Shown here one piece after another: positions 45,730 through 56,661 of a stretch of 64,000 bases of DNA (its first letter is position 1; the number at the start of each line of letters is the position of its first letter). Location of the stretch: contig JARKIF010000123.1 of the NCBI GenBank assembly GCA_029378245.1, positions 36,434-100,433 of the forward strand. Reading direction: 5' to 3'. The position numbers and the translations under genes are program-made. The notes beneath the pieces are model-generated. The model searched no databases and was not told the origin of the DNA. It saw only the letters and a list, made by a program, of their open reading frames with translations. The stretch comes from Roridomyces roridus (lineage: Eukaryota > Basidiomycota > Agaricomycetes > Agaricales > Mycenaceae).

Positions 45730-48700
45730 CTATGACTGTGCGTCTCTTGCCGCTATCTTCCGCAGAACTGTTTCCTCCTCCCATTTTACCCTCTCATTCG
45801 CTCCGAGGGGAGGATGCTGGCATTTACAGTACTTACGATTACCTTTCCCGGGGCAGATCCATCGGCGTTCGCAAAGTGCTTTGATGCAGACAGCACAGCG
45901 ATCTGGCTTTGATTGCTTCTGAACCTGCAATGGCCGGGAACTGGGGAATGTTGTCTGTTGCAATTGACGAGAGCCAGGCAATATTGTCTGGTAGTATGTC
46001 CGCCGTGAAACGTTCGACTCCATTGGTGATGCCGTGGCTGGGAACATTTGTTGCTCCGGTGGGGGTGGTGGAGGAGCCCCGTCGACGAGGACAAAATTGG
46101 TGGGTGTCGAAACCGACTGCTCATTTTGGTCAGGTTCGTAGACGGCGGAAGGTACACCTTCTGTGAGGGGTTCCAAACCATCAAATGCAGTGGGATCGTG
46201 AGTACCTATTTCATTCTCAGAATAAAAAATCACAGAGCTTGAAATTTTGCTTACCGTTCACGGCCAGGTCAGTTTCACCATCGGGCTCAGGCAGAGGCAG
46301 AGCATCAGGCCCAACCGCCACATTGTTCTTTGAGGTGAGTAGCTCCAGCAGTGGTTGTCGAGCTAAAAAGTTTTGACCCTCGGCCAACGTAGAGCGTTCC
46401 AAGGACCATGCTATGGTCTTCTTGTGGTGTGCTTCCAACTGCTGTGGTAACGTGTAGTACATCCGCTGGTTGGAATCAATGATTTGGGTGGACTGCAAGT
46501 TGGTCATTTCGTTCCAGGATTTGGCCATCTTTTCAAAGTCGATATCCTTCCACTGCTCACTCGGCGAGTGTGGAGTCCCCTTGCGCCGGAAGTGGATATT
46601 GTTGATCAACTGCTTGAATGTGATATACTCCTTGTGTGTATGCACCGGGAGAACAGGTGTGAGTGTCAATTGGCGCAGTTGCAGGTATCGATACCGGTTA
46701 GTCGGCTTGGTGCAAAGACGGGTGAGTGTGTGAGTAGGTGTATCACGATGATGGGGAAGTCCAGCTATTGCCGGGCGGGGAAGTGTGGTCATGGACAGTG
46801 ACTGGGCCAGAGAGAGGAAAATTGGGAGGATGCCAATGGTTTCCGATGTTGCAATCCGGGTTGAAAGCACTCGGGGCATCGGGAAGGAAGGTCTGCAGCC
46901 AACTTCCACCGCAAGTTCAACTATCTCGTCACGAACCCATAAATCATAATGCCCTTGGAATGTCTTTCCTGTCCGATTTTTGTACCCAACCTTGAACCAC
47001 TGAGCACAATGACATCAAGAGCAAATAAGTACTGACCCGTTGATTGCGGCGCAAAATCCAGTTGACAAGTACACACTCCGCCAGTTCAGGTGAGGCTCGG
47101 AGAGAACTAAACACTCGGCGGATGGCCATGTGAAAGCCACCCTCCACAGAATTGGTGCCTCGAACTGTGCGGTAAAACAACAGTCCATCACGGTCTCGTC
47201 CAATAACATAGTAAAGTGAATACCCAGGAGGATCGGATAGATATCCAGATCGTGCCGTCTCGAGGAGGTGTTTACACATCTCTGCAGCCTCCTTCGAGAA
47301 AAAGGGCGGGTCGCCTTCAAATCCAAAATAAGCCTTGAACAGGATTTGTAGGCGGTGAACCAGAATGCGGCGTGGAGGGATATATCGACGGACACGGCGA
47401 TTAAGGGCGTCAGTTTTAGCACGGCTGGCGTATGCCCAGCTCACGCCTTTTGCGGCAAGAACTCCTTGAACTGCTTGCAAATCTGATTTGTCCCGAATAA
47501 AAATTGCTTCACTGAAATCGTGGCAGAATGCTTTGAAAGTCGGATGCTTTTTGGATAGTAGGCGAATGAGGCGATCCATGTAGTGGAAAGCATCATCCAA
47601 AACACGAGTCGGAAGTCGATCCCCTTGCTCTTGAAGAGTGGTGATTGTGAGATCAAGCTCCGAGAAGATATCGGCCACGGACATATCCTGGAACTCGTCA
47701 GCTGATGTACAACATTGAAGAAATCTGTCTGCAAGACTCAGACCTCGTTGACATTCCACTGAAACATTTGCATAGCCATGTCTGGATATTCAGAAATGTT
47801 GTTGGCCTGCAGGAGGGATTCAATATAAATGAAGTAGCAGGATACAAGGTGCTTACAGTGTCCGAGTCCGAGTCAGAATCATCAGATTCTGCACCCAGAT
47901 CAACATCTACAACTGTTGGCTCCCATTGAGAAAATTGAGGATCAACAATGAATTCAGCATCTTCATCGTAGCAAGGTTGAGATGCAGGAGTTCCCATATT
48001 ATAGCCCAGTGGAGAATTGCTGAAGGCGGAGACATTGTTGCGGGAGTGGAGTTGAGAAGTGCTAACGACAGCGCAACCCCCATTTTGAAAGATCCACTCG
48101 ACAGTTTGCTTGTGAAGTGAGAGGATAGATCCACCATCCAAGACCTGCCTGACATTCAAACAAAGTTGAAACCAAGATAGTGAAGAGACTTACTTTTGTG
48201 ATTTTCACAAGGGAACGAGTTGTGCTGACGTTGATTTGCTTTGTGTGGCCGTCTGAGTCCATGACAGCATCAATATGCCCAGGATGTCCTCGGACAATGA
48301 GGGCCTCAGCTACAGGCTTGCAACCGAGCACCATCATGACCGGTTGGCCATGTGAGGAAGCCTGCTCTGCAGACAATGGTAACCCAACTGATGCCCGAGA
48401 GAAGAGATCAGCACCAATTTGCCATTGGCAATCAATATGGCGATAAAGGTATGGGAGTGCATCTGGTGCTGTCGGATGGGGATAAATCTCCTCAGAAAAG
48501 GCCTTCTTGAGGACTACTCCAGCAAGAGTGTGGAGAGAGGCAGTAGGGTCAGTGACGGCACCTTTGAGTTTGGCGTAGGCACCCAGTTCAAAAAATGGTG
48601 GATTCCGAGAAGACAGAAGCTGTGTCAGTAAAGTCAAGTCGAAGACTTTGGCGAGAATCTCCAAAGTATGGCGGATTCCGACTCCAAATTTGATAATACT

Positions 48701-50868
48701 TGAATTGGTGAGAATGGCGCGAAGGGATGGGAGAAGATGACTAGGTGATGTGAGAGCTGAAACCTTGAGGTAGAATAAGTTTAGGATGCATGCACTGAAA
48801 TTACATACATTGAATATGTAGATGCCAAATCGTGTCCGGAGCTGGATAATTTGGAGTTGAGGACGACCATCTGGATTGCGTGGAGGTTCGGCAACAATAC
48901 TCAGAGCTACAAGATGGACATCATCGGGTTGAGAGCCCATTTGGAACTGGCGGATAATTGTGTTTGCCAACTCCTCCATCTTCATCGAGTCCGATGAGGT
49001 CTCCACAGGAATATCCAGCACCCGGGAAAATGCAGGGAGGTCAGTCCACACAGTTACAGGATGAACTGCACTGGTCAGACTGACATTGAGTCGTTCATGG
49101 AATTTGCGTTCCGCTGGAATCAAGCATAAGCATAAAACTGAAACTGGGAAATTAAAATGAATCTTACACTGTGGTGCATCAACATAAATTATTTGGGTGG
49201 GTGGATGGTTGGCGGCGCTCAGACCATCTTGAGTATTCTGCCACATTTCCTCAACAAAGTCGAGAGCTTTAGTCATGGTGAGGGAATGACAGCGTGTCTG
49301 CTCCCACTCATTCAAGACGGTGTAGGCAGCCATGAAAATACGCTCGCCCTTGACGCCACCAGTGTATTTCAAAAACTGGAACAAGAGGATAGTCAGCGAG
49401 GACACCATTAAAAAGTATTTGCATCTTACGTCAAATGTATGTCAGCCTTTGCAATCGTGAGAGGGAGACTTGCAATATATCGGTCAACATAGACTCGATG
49501 TGCGATCATGAAGTCGGTGAAGGTTCCCTTGAGATATGACACGGAGGGGAGTGACCCAGCATAGCCAGCTCTGTCATCAAAGGTAGAGAAAGGCTTGACA
49601 TCCCGCACACCAAAAAAATCAGCAGCGGCAAGATACATCAGTTCAGACTCGGCGTGCTGCCGGTGCTGGACTTCAGATATCAGCTCTGCGAAAGGTGCGG
49701 GGCCAAACCGCGTGGCAAATGTGTTTCGCATTTGCCACATGAGCGTCTTTGATATGGCTGCACGAGTGGTTATATAGGCTGTATGATGTATAAGCTCCTT
49801 GGGCAGCAGCAATAAAATGGTTGTACCCGGGAATGCAACCTGCAGAAACCTAGGTAGCTGTGCCAGAATGATGGGATCAGTCCCTCGAAAATGTAGTCCA
49901 CACCCAGGATCATTGTTTTGTCGGTGATCACACAGAAAGCGGTTGGTGAGGAGAAAATAGTCATTAGGCATAGACCTGACCCGACGAGCAATAGGATTAT
50001 CATTGAAGCCTGAATATATAAGCTGATATGAACACAGTACAAAATCTAGCACTCACCATTGCGGGAAAGGTGTTTGCCGCAGGTGCACTTGAAGATATCG
50101 GGTGCACCGGGAAGAAGATGAGGTAGCCAGATACAAACATCACGGGCATAGAGTGGATCTTCAGGGTGAGTGTCGCCACCCAGCCGAATGAAGCTATTGC
50201 GGAGGGCAAAAATGGGATGGGGAGGCCGATCAAATAAATCACCGTGCCTGTAGCATAAGGGGTTCCCATGCTGCTTAATCTCCTTCCCAATGCGCTCCTT
50301 GACAGAGGAAAGATAGCGCAAAGTTGATGAGCTGGGATCTGGCTCGTCGTCTTCAGAGTTGCTATCGACTGGATTGGACTCGGAGACTTCATCGAGAAGA
50401 CTGTCATCGACGCGAATGTCCCCGCGGGCAATATCACCATGCTCGTCATTCTCTGAGATGAATTTGAGCTGGTCGTGGATCTGCTCAAGATTGGCTGAGG
50501 TCAAAGCTAGAGAGGTATGGTAATTGAATACTTTCTTTATTGAAAAAAAAGCACATACCAGGATCCGAGGCTCCACTGACACCACCCAAGTCAGACTGAG
50601 TCTGTATGACTGAGTCCGGGTTGGATGCAGACCAAAAGGAAGGCGGAGGTGGATCATTGTCTGGGACCGGCCGTGTTGATCTACGTTGCTGGAAAATTGG
50701 GGCTATTGGGTGTGGTGGTGCTGGTGCATGTGACACGGATTGAGACTGCCTGGACACCGAGCTGGGGGCGGGTGGAGGCGGGTGTGGTTGGTTGGCACTT
50801 TTTGGCTTTCTTCCAGCACCGGTGCGGGCTCCGCCGTGCGTTCCGCGGGGCTTCTCAGCGGGTGGCAT
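45730..50868 (-). CDS. Long protein J with degenerate RNase D-like exonuclease domain (about 1,527 aa)
   Basis: Ten exons: 50868-50559, 50506-50057, 50009-49430, 49375-49168, 49113-48809, 48763-48194, 48144-47857, 47687-47037, 46999-46255, 46205-45730. All borders are GT-AG, but exon 3 to 4 is one base out of frame at a T5 run, and the border around 47857/47687 is less sure. N-terminus: RTGAGRKPK basic motif, then a Cys-rich region (FKCTCGKH, NDNPIARRV, CDHRQN..GCGLHF). Middle: a fold like RNase D/WRN 3'-5' exonuclease (RPQLQIIQL, FGVGIRHTLEIL). C-terminus: Cys cluster CAVCIKALCERRW.CPGKGN.KYCKC. From memory such proteins recur in Agaricomycetes (DUF6729-type). The catalytic DxE is missing, so nuclease activity is unlikely. 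Confidence 0.65.
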
Positions 50869-52117
50869 TGGGCTGGGGAGGTGTGCTAATCGAAGAGTGA
50901 CAGGACTACGTAATCCCAGCATGTGCAAACACAACGGAACGCACGGCGCGCTCACGGGGATCCATGGCCGCGGGCATCAAACACGGGAGCTGTCCCCAGC
51001 GGCTAAGCGAGACTTGGTCTCTCCTGTCATCGCTAATGAGCCCCGATTTACAAGGAGTTGAAGATATTTTGAAACACCGCGGCAGTGGCGGCACTGACCC
51101 TGCGTGACAGCGCGGTAGTGTGACCAACTTGGCGGCACGGCGCGGTACACCGCGGTAGCGGTAGCGGCAAAAATGCGGCAGTGCGGCGATTTATAGGAGC
51201 CCCCCGATTGCCTGCAGGTTGGAGATCCGAGAACGTGAGGAATAGTTGGATGAATAATTGTTGGGAGATGGAAGATGCATGCGTTGGAATTGTTTAAGAG
51301 TGTATGAATCCAAGAGAGAGAACCGGCTCACAACTTAAAAGAGGGAGCACGGCGGAGAAGCTGAAAGCCTATCCGCCCAGAGTCAGCAGTGACATTTGCG
51401 GAATCCTCCGGTGTGAACAACTCGCCACTATGTCCCGGAATAAGAATCAGATGTTGGCATCCACATACTTCCGAGATCCACCGGTTTCGAGTCGGCGGGA
51501 TAGAAATTGGGACCACCCTATCGAGCCGTCCCGTCGTGCTTTTACCAATGAGCACAGGCGGCAATAAGAGGAGCTGGAGTAGCGGACAGTGAGTGGACAC
51601 AGCCGGTAAGCCGCGAGTAAAGATCCAGATTCGGGTCAATGTCACGGAAACAGTGGTTAGTAGGAAGAAATGACCAAAAAAATTACCTTGAAAGGAACTG
51701 ACCGGACAAAAAGGCGGACCCACGGGGTGTCAAAGATGCCAATGTCGTGATCACACACAGAAATGGAGCTCGAGTGGCGGATTTGAGCATTTGGGACACT
51801 CCTCTGACCTGTAGGATTTTTTCGCCAATTTTTCTAGGATTTCTGGGCGATTTTGATGGGCTGATCTTAAGCCAGTCCGGACAAAAATTCGGGAAAATCT
51901 GGATGTTACAACACAGTCCGGACAAAAAATTGGCGTCCGCGCGACGCCGAGTCCGGACAAAAAGTTGGAGAGGGTCGATTTTCGGATCTGACCTTATGTG
52001 GGATAAACACCGGTCCTGCTTCCACATTACCAGAGAGGTGGCTCGGTTTTGGGACATTTTCACATCCCGTCCATTCAACAAAACGAGCGCAGTATATCTA
52101 CAAATGAAAGGCAATTG
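50869..52117. other. Intergenic region J / Galpha-like gene
   Basis: No gene recognised. Contains a GC-rich low-complexity patch at 51078-51190 built on GCGGTA/GCGGCA units, and four copies of the motif CCGGACAAAAA between 51700 and 51965. Promoter of J lies at its left end. Confidence 0.5.
51078..51190. repeat. GCGGTA/GCGGCA low-complexity patch
   Basis: Runs of CGCGGTA, GCGGTAGCGGTAGCGGC and GCGGCAGTG. Non-coding; no unit boundary can be fixed. Confidence 0.6.
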
Positions 52118-54194
52118 CCTAGATCTTTCACATGCTCGCCGCCATTTGCCTCACTAAAACGCCGCATTAACCACGGTGGCCCAGGAAGTAAGTCGAACGT
52201 ACCCCTCCCAATTATACGCTGCGCCGACCCGGGGTCCTGTGGAGACCAAGTCATGAGACGAGATTTTAAGTGGAAACTTGTGCCCACCGTGGCCGTGGTG
52301 AAATAATAGTATAAAGGCCTAGGGGAAGGTGAGTATTGTTTGTGGATACTAGCTGAGTGTTTTTGAGTTGTCAAGAAACTTGTAAGGGAGAAGAAAAGGC
52401 ACCGAAGTGCTTGCGAAGGTCTACAATTCATTTTTAGTTGAACAAAGATAAAAAGAAATCGCTCACAGGTCGAAGTGCTTTCAAAATCATTGGGCCGGTC
52501 ACCGTATGAAATGACATAGTCCGCAAATCTAACACCATTTTCCTGCACCGACCTTTCAGATCGGCCTCGGAGGATCTATTGTGTTCCAACGCACGAGTTT
52601 ACGCTTCATCAGGTCCACCTTGTTCAAAACCAAGATGATATTCGTTCTCTCGAAAACGGAGGAGGAGACAACATCTTTCCAGAGTATGAATGAGTCTTCC
52701 TGATGGATGATTCATAATGAATGTAGAGGACGGAGTGGAATTTATTCACGAGGCGATTTATTCGGGGGTTGTCTACCAGCTTTTGGTCGAAAGCCCAGAT
52801 GGGCGCAAGGAAGATAATGCTGTCCCTGCAAATCGGGAGCCATGAGTTGTTGGCTTCGTTTTGGTGAGGACTGCAACGCACATGTCATTCATGGAGGAGG
52901 TGAGAACTCCTGCTGACTATTAGTCCAGGAGCGTACGATGGTTTCTACTCCTTACCTTGCTGATCGAATATATTTCGAGATTTCCAGCTGGTTAGAATCG
53001 GAGAGTACTCACCTGTACATGGCGGCCTTGCACCAGACTGATCAGCAAACAAAATTTCGATGAACGCGTTGAACTCACCCTCGTATATACTCCAATCGCG
53101 GCTGACGATTCCCGAGGAAGAGCCCCTCGCACCTCTCATCTTGATACGACATTCTGACATTGGGCCCTAATTTTGGTCTCAGCCAAGTTCCACCAATCCA
53201 GTCCACAAACCTGGGTTTTCACTCCAGCTCGTAGAATATGCTCTAGAAGTGGGACGATAAGCTGCAAGTCGGATTCTCGGCAACAATTCAGCTCACCGTT
53301 CGAGGGAACATAGTTCTTCACCATTACTTCATCCAAGCAATCGAGAAAGCTATCACATGCAGAAGTATTGCTCCCAGACCAAGAACATGGGGACGTACAA
53401 ACCAGACGTCTCTTCTACTCGCATTATCTGCTTCGTCAGCACTGTTTGCACCGTCCCATCGTCCCACAGAGCTTTCATATCGTTCTTGAGCGAGTTTGGA
53501 TCTTCAAAGAGTTTCGTGAATGTTGCCAGTTCCGCGTGTCCCATGGACATATTGTTCGGCCAGGAATCCATGCAGCGACACAACGCTGCCGGGTCAAGTT
53601 TCTGAAAGTGAAGCAAAAGGCGATCCCTAAGTGCAAGGAGCTCCGCAGGCAGAATGGGCTCGGTATGAGAACCGTGGTTTTCCCAGAGCTGAATTGCCTC
53701 GAGGATTACTTGAACCGAGCGGACGACGCTCGCTTGGATGATGGGGCGCCAGGAGGCTCGTTCGGCGTGAAAGGCCTGCGAAGATTTGTCAGGGAGTTAA
53801 GAGATTGGGCTAGCCATGCACTTCGGCGTCATGAACGAGTCGGAAGTCTGCTCATTGTCAGACTGAATTCACTGTAGGCTGCGGCACCTACTGTTCAAAA
53901 TAGTGGATTTGCCTACATCCCTCTGGCCTAAGCACAGGTCAACTTGTAATAAAAGCCGGAACCGAGACTGGATACGTACCGAGTAGTAGCAATTTCACTG
54001 GACGTGCGCCGTTGGATCTGTTATGGCGGATTAGTCTGAGATAGCTATCCCATGTCTACGCACCGCTCTTCTTTTGTCGAAAGATTCGCAGTTGGCAAGG
54101 CAGGTTCTTCATCGCAAATGAGATTAACTGAACGGTCCTCGGTTTTCATCGCCCCGACTGTACCATCAGGTCTGATTGGGAGAAGATTGAGCAT
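52118..54194 (-). CDS. Galpha-like protein lacking catalytic GTPase residues (about 408 aa)
   Basis: Some 17 small exons splice in frame from ATG at 54194 to TGA at 52118, including 14- and 18-base exons. Heterotrimeric G-protein alpha features in order: P-loop GQRDVGKST (split by an intron near 53927/53980), helical domain (AFHAERASW, ALWDD), SIIFLAPIWAFDQ, NRLEDSF.LWK, NKVD for guanine recognition, SYGDRPND, and PLYYYFTTATD at the G5 loop. Divergence: switch I reads LRAGVKTQG, with Gly where the catalytic Arg stands, and switch II has no DVGGQ. No N-terminal Met-Gly or Cys for lipid attachment. Expected to bind but not hydrolyse GTP well, if it binds at all. Confidence 0.75.
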
Positions 54195-54351
54195 TTAGTA
54201 TAAGACAACTATCCCACATCTACGCACCGCTCTTCTTTCGTCAATACATTGGGCAAGGCGGGTTCTTCATCCCAAATGAGATCAACCGAACGGTCCTCGG
54301 CTTGCATCGCCCCAATTGTACCTTTAGGTCTGATTCGGGGAGGATTGAGCA
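54064..54351 (-). repeat. Tandem duplicated exon shared by K1 and the Galpha-like gene
   Basis: Bases 54222-54351 (end of K1) and 54064-54194 (first exon of the Galpha-like gene) encode matching peptides (IRPKGTIGAM.AEDRSV against IRPDGTVGAM.TEDRSV, both ending KEER). Each is followed by gtgcgtaga and a GGGATAG block, so the donor and the start of the intron were duplicated too. Confidence 0.75.
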
Positions 54352-55839
54352 CCTGAATACGCCAGGTTGAAAGGCACGGCACGTACACTGGGACGGGAAT
54401 ATCCAACTCGACGACACGAAGGATCGTGGGCACGACAGCTTCGAATTCCTCGCTCGTGGCACGGGAGAACGATGTCGGTAGCAGTATCGCGGAGCGTGGC
54501 CTGTGGTTCCTCAAGTTCCCGAACGTATTCGTCTAAAACAGAATGCGACTGACCCGCGCAACAGTTGAATTACCTGCCAAAAGTGCTCGTACCAAGGCTG
54601 AAGACGCTGCGTCGCACTTTCGAGTTTTTCAAGCCAAGTCAATATTCCCGCCAGAATCTTGTCAGCAAAAAGGTCAGTCCCATCGTAATCAACAGGACGG
54701 TTCCATTGATTCGAGAAGGATATCCAGAGTCGGGACATCCAACCCCATATCCTTGCCAATTTGAACGAGTTTCAAGCACAATTTCTTGGCGACGTCGCTG
54801 TGCACGGGGTCTGTGTCGTTCCAGAAGTCGGGAAGGTCCAGAATCCCCGCAAGATATCGAACGCAAAGTGCACCGGTGAAAATAGATTCTGTTCTGAAGG
54901 AAGTTATGATCACCTGGTATCGACTCGGAATTTTTGAAATTCACTCACTCGCAATCGTGTGCGATGATGAGACGTTCAAGAACGCTAAGGCCTCCATTGT
55001 CCATTACGCAGTTTGTCAACCGTGCGATGGGCTGTTCTTCCACAATGGGGGCGATGGCTGTATCCGAGAGGCAGATTGCGGCGAAGTCCCTCCAGAATGT
55101 CCACTTGCCGTCCGGAGGATGTTCACCATCTCGATTCCAAAGAGCCGAGATGTCTTCCATGGTCCTCGAAACGCCGTACATGGGTCTTGAAGCGAGAAAC
55201 AGCGAGCGCAACCCAGGAAAAGATGTGGTGAGGTCCACTATCGCCCTGAAGGCTTGGATTTGTGTTTTCGCCGACTCGGTGCTGCGAAAGTCAGTAACTG
55301 ATACTCGAAGAAGCGAGAACGAACGCACGCGCGAGTATACTTTATCAATTTGGCGACATTCCTCTCCAGTTTGGGCGGAACATCGGTCTGTAGACGAGAG
55401 AGGCTCGAGGTTCGCTCTTCTCCATCACCGAGCATCGATTGAAAGTTTTGTGCCACGGAGATTGGACCCCATCCACACTGGTGAGCGAGTCGATTGGCCC
55501 GCGTCTCTAGAACCTTGCCACAGGATGAGTACATCTCGTTGAGCGTGCGGCCAGGGCTGGGAGTGAATGCCAGCTCCCATTTGATTTGTCGGGTGAGGGT
55601 TGGATAGTAGCTGACGAGGAGTAGAGGACCAGCGATCCTGGATGGTCGGTATTAGCCATGAGTGTGGTGGAAAGGTGGGTGGTGGCCCAGTCGTCGCACA
55701 CAAGGGGGTACCAACAAATGAAATAAGTACTATACGCCCCTTTTAGACTCAAATGAGGTCTGGCATACAGGCACCTACCGTGAAATGTCTCAGGGTGGCG
55801 TGGTTGAGGAGATACGGCCACTTTTGTGGGCGTGATCAC
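54209..55839 (-). CDS. Unknown protein K1, upstream neighbour of the Galpha-like gene
   Basis: Multi-exon minus-strand gene. Recognisable exons carry TLNEMYSSCGKVLETRAN, TTSFPGLRSLFLASRPMYG, DISALWNRDG, LAGILDLPDFW, VDYDGTDLFADKILAGI, LQPWYEHFWQ and, in the last exon, PVYVPCLSTWRIQVLNPP to KEERCVDVG at the stop. No standard domain; alpha-helical repeat-like in look. I recall similar proteins as a family of Mycena-like fungi, unnamed. Start codon and first exon are unresolved, and the frame between LLES and VDYDGTD needs an intron or an indel near 54700. The last exon is duplicated as the first exon of the Galpha-like gene. Confidence 0.5.
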
Positions 55840-55866
55840 CTGCCTTTTATGGGTGATGGCATACCA

Positions 55867-55872
55867 TATATA
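55867..55872 (-). promoter_or_regulatory. Candidate TATA box of K1
   Basis: TATATA about 30 bases upstream of the region where K1 coding sequence begins. Confidence 0.35.
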
Positions 55873-56143
55873 GGCAGAATTGATCCGATCATTACGTTAG
55901 TTAGTCCCCTCGCTCCAATTTTTTTTTTCAAAAGTTGCTGGCACTGAGCCGAAACGTCCAGAAAAAAAATCAGAAAATATATTAATATTTTTTCCGGCAA
56001 AAAACGGCCAGATCTCCACGAGGACGGACCTTGGACACATTTGGAGGTCAGATTTGGATTCGCAGCCCATTTAACCCCTAAAGGGGCGTATGTTCCATCA
56101 CCAAAATTTCGGTACCCCCTTGGTCGCACAGCAGGCGGACACA

Positions 56144-56148
56144 GCCCG
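56144..56148. repeat. Target-site duplication GCCCG (left)
   Basis: GCCCG directly abuts the LTR starting TGTGAGG; the identical pentamer follows the other end of the element at 63551-63555. Five bases is the usual size for LTR retrotransposons. Confidence 0.85.
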
Positions 56149-56446
56149 TGTGAGGCTACGGAGTTCTTGATGTAGAAGTCGTAGACACGGAGATTCCGAG
56201 TGTTGCAGATTCGTCGTAAACACGAGGCTTGAGTCGATAAATCTATAATATTCAGAATGCTAATCTACTGGCTACGAAATGAACCATTTATACCTACAAG
56301 GGTGGTCCGTGCGCCACCCACCTGACCGCTGCGCCGCAGGTTGAACCAGTGTTCAACTGTGCCCGCAGTTGGCGCGCAGCGGGAAGCTGTACAGTTTGCT
56401 GTGCTGATCGCCGTGATCGCCGTGATCGCCGAATGTGATCCTTACA
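56149..56446 (-). repeat. 3' LTR (298 bp)
   Basis: Minus strand begins TGTAAGGATC and ends GCCTCACA (TG...CA ends, inverted TGT/ACA). Contains TATAAAT (56286-56292) and three GTGATCGCC units. Its two parts, 56297-56446 and 56149-56296, are found separately at 63401-63550 and 59050-59197. Confidence 0.88.
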
Positions 56447-56661
56447 TCCGCCCTCCGATGATCTCACATGATCATCAAATATCACGTCAACGGTCACTCG
56501 GCTATCCGGCTCCGGTCCTCCTTGACACAGACCGTCATCTTGTCTCTGCCAGCCCTCCTGCTCTCGCACCCTCCTTTGGTCTTCCTCACGGAATCAGTTA
56601 GTATCCAATGTCCATATTCCTTCCAGCGCACATGCCCTCCGCCTTTCCATTCGGACCATTC

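Noticed and set aside
45730..50868. KDZ- or Plavaka-type transposase for gene J
   Set aside because: Cys-rich segments are reminiscent, but no DDE-type core is visible and the central region fits an RNase D-like fold better; no terminal repeats were found around it.
53775..53927. Frameshift in the Galpha-like gene after the P-loop
   Set aside because: A 26-base exon (53822-53847, NFRLVHDAE) with good borders joins both sides in frame.
55600..55680. Second frameshift in K1
   Set aside because: An intron beginning at a GT upstream and ending at the acceptor near 55639 can explain the change of frame, so a lesion cannot be claimed.
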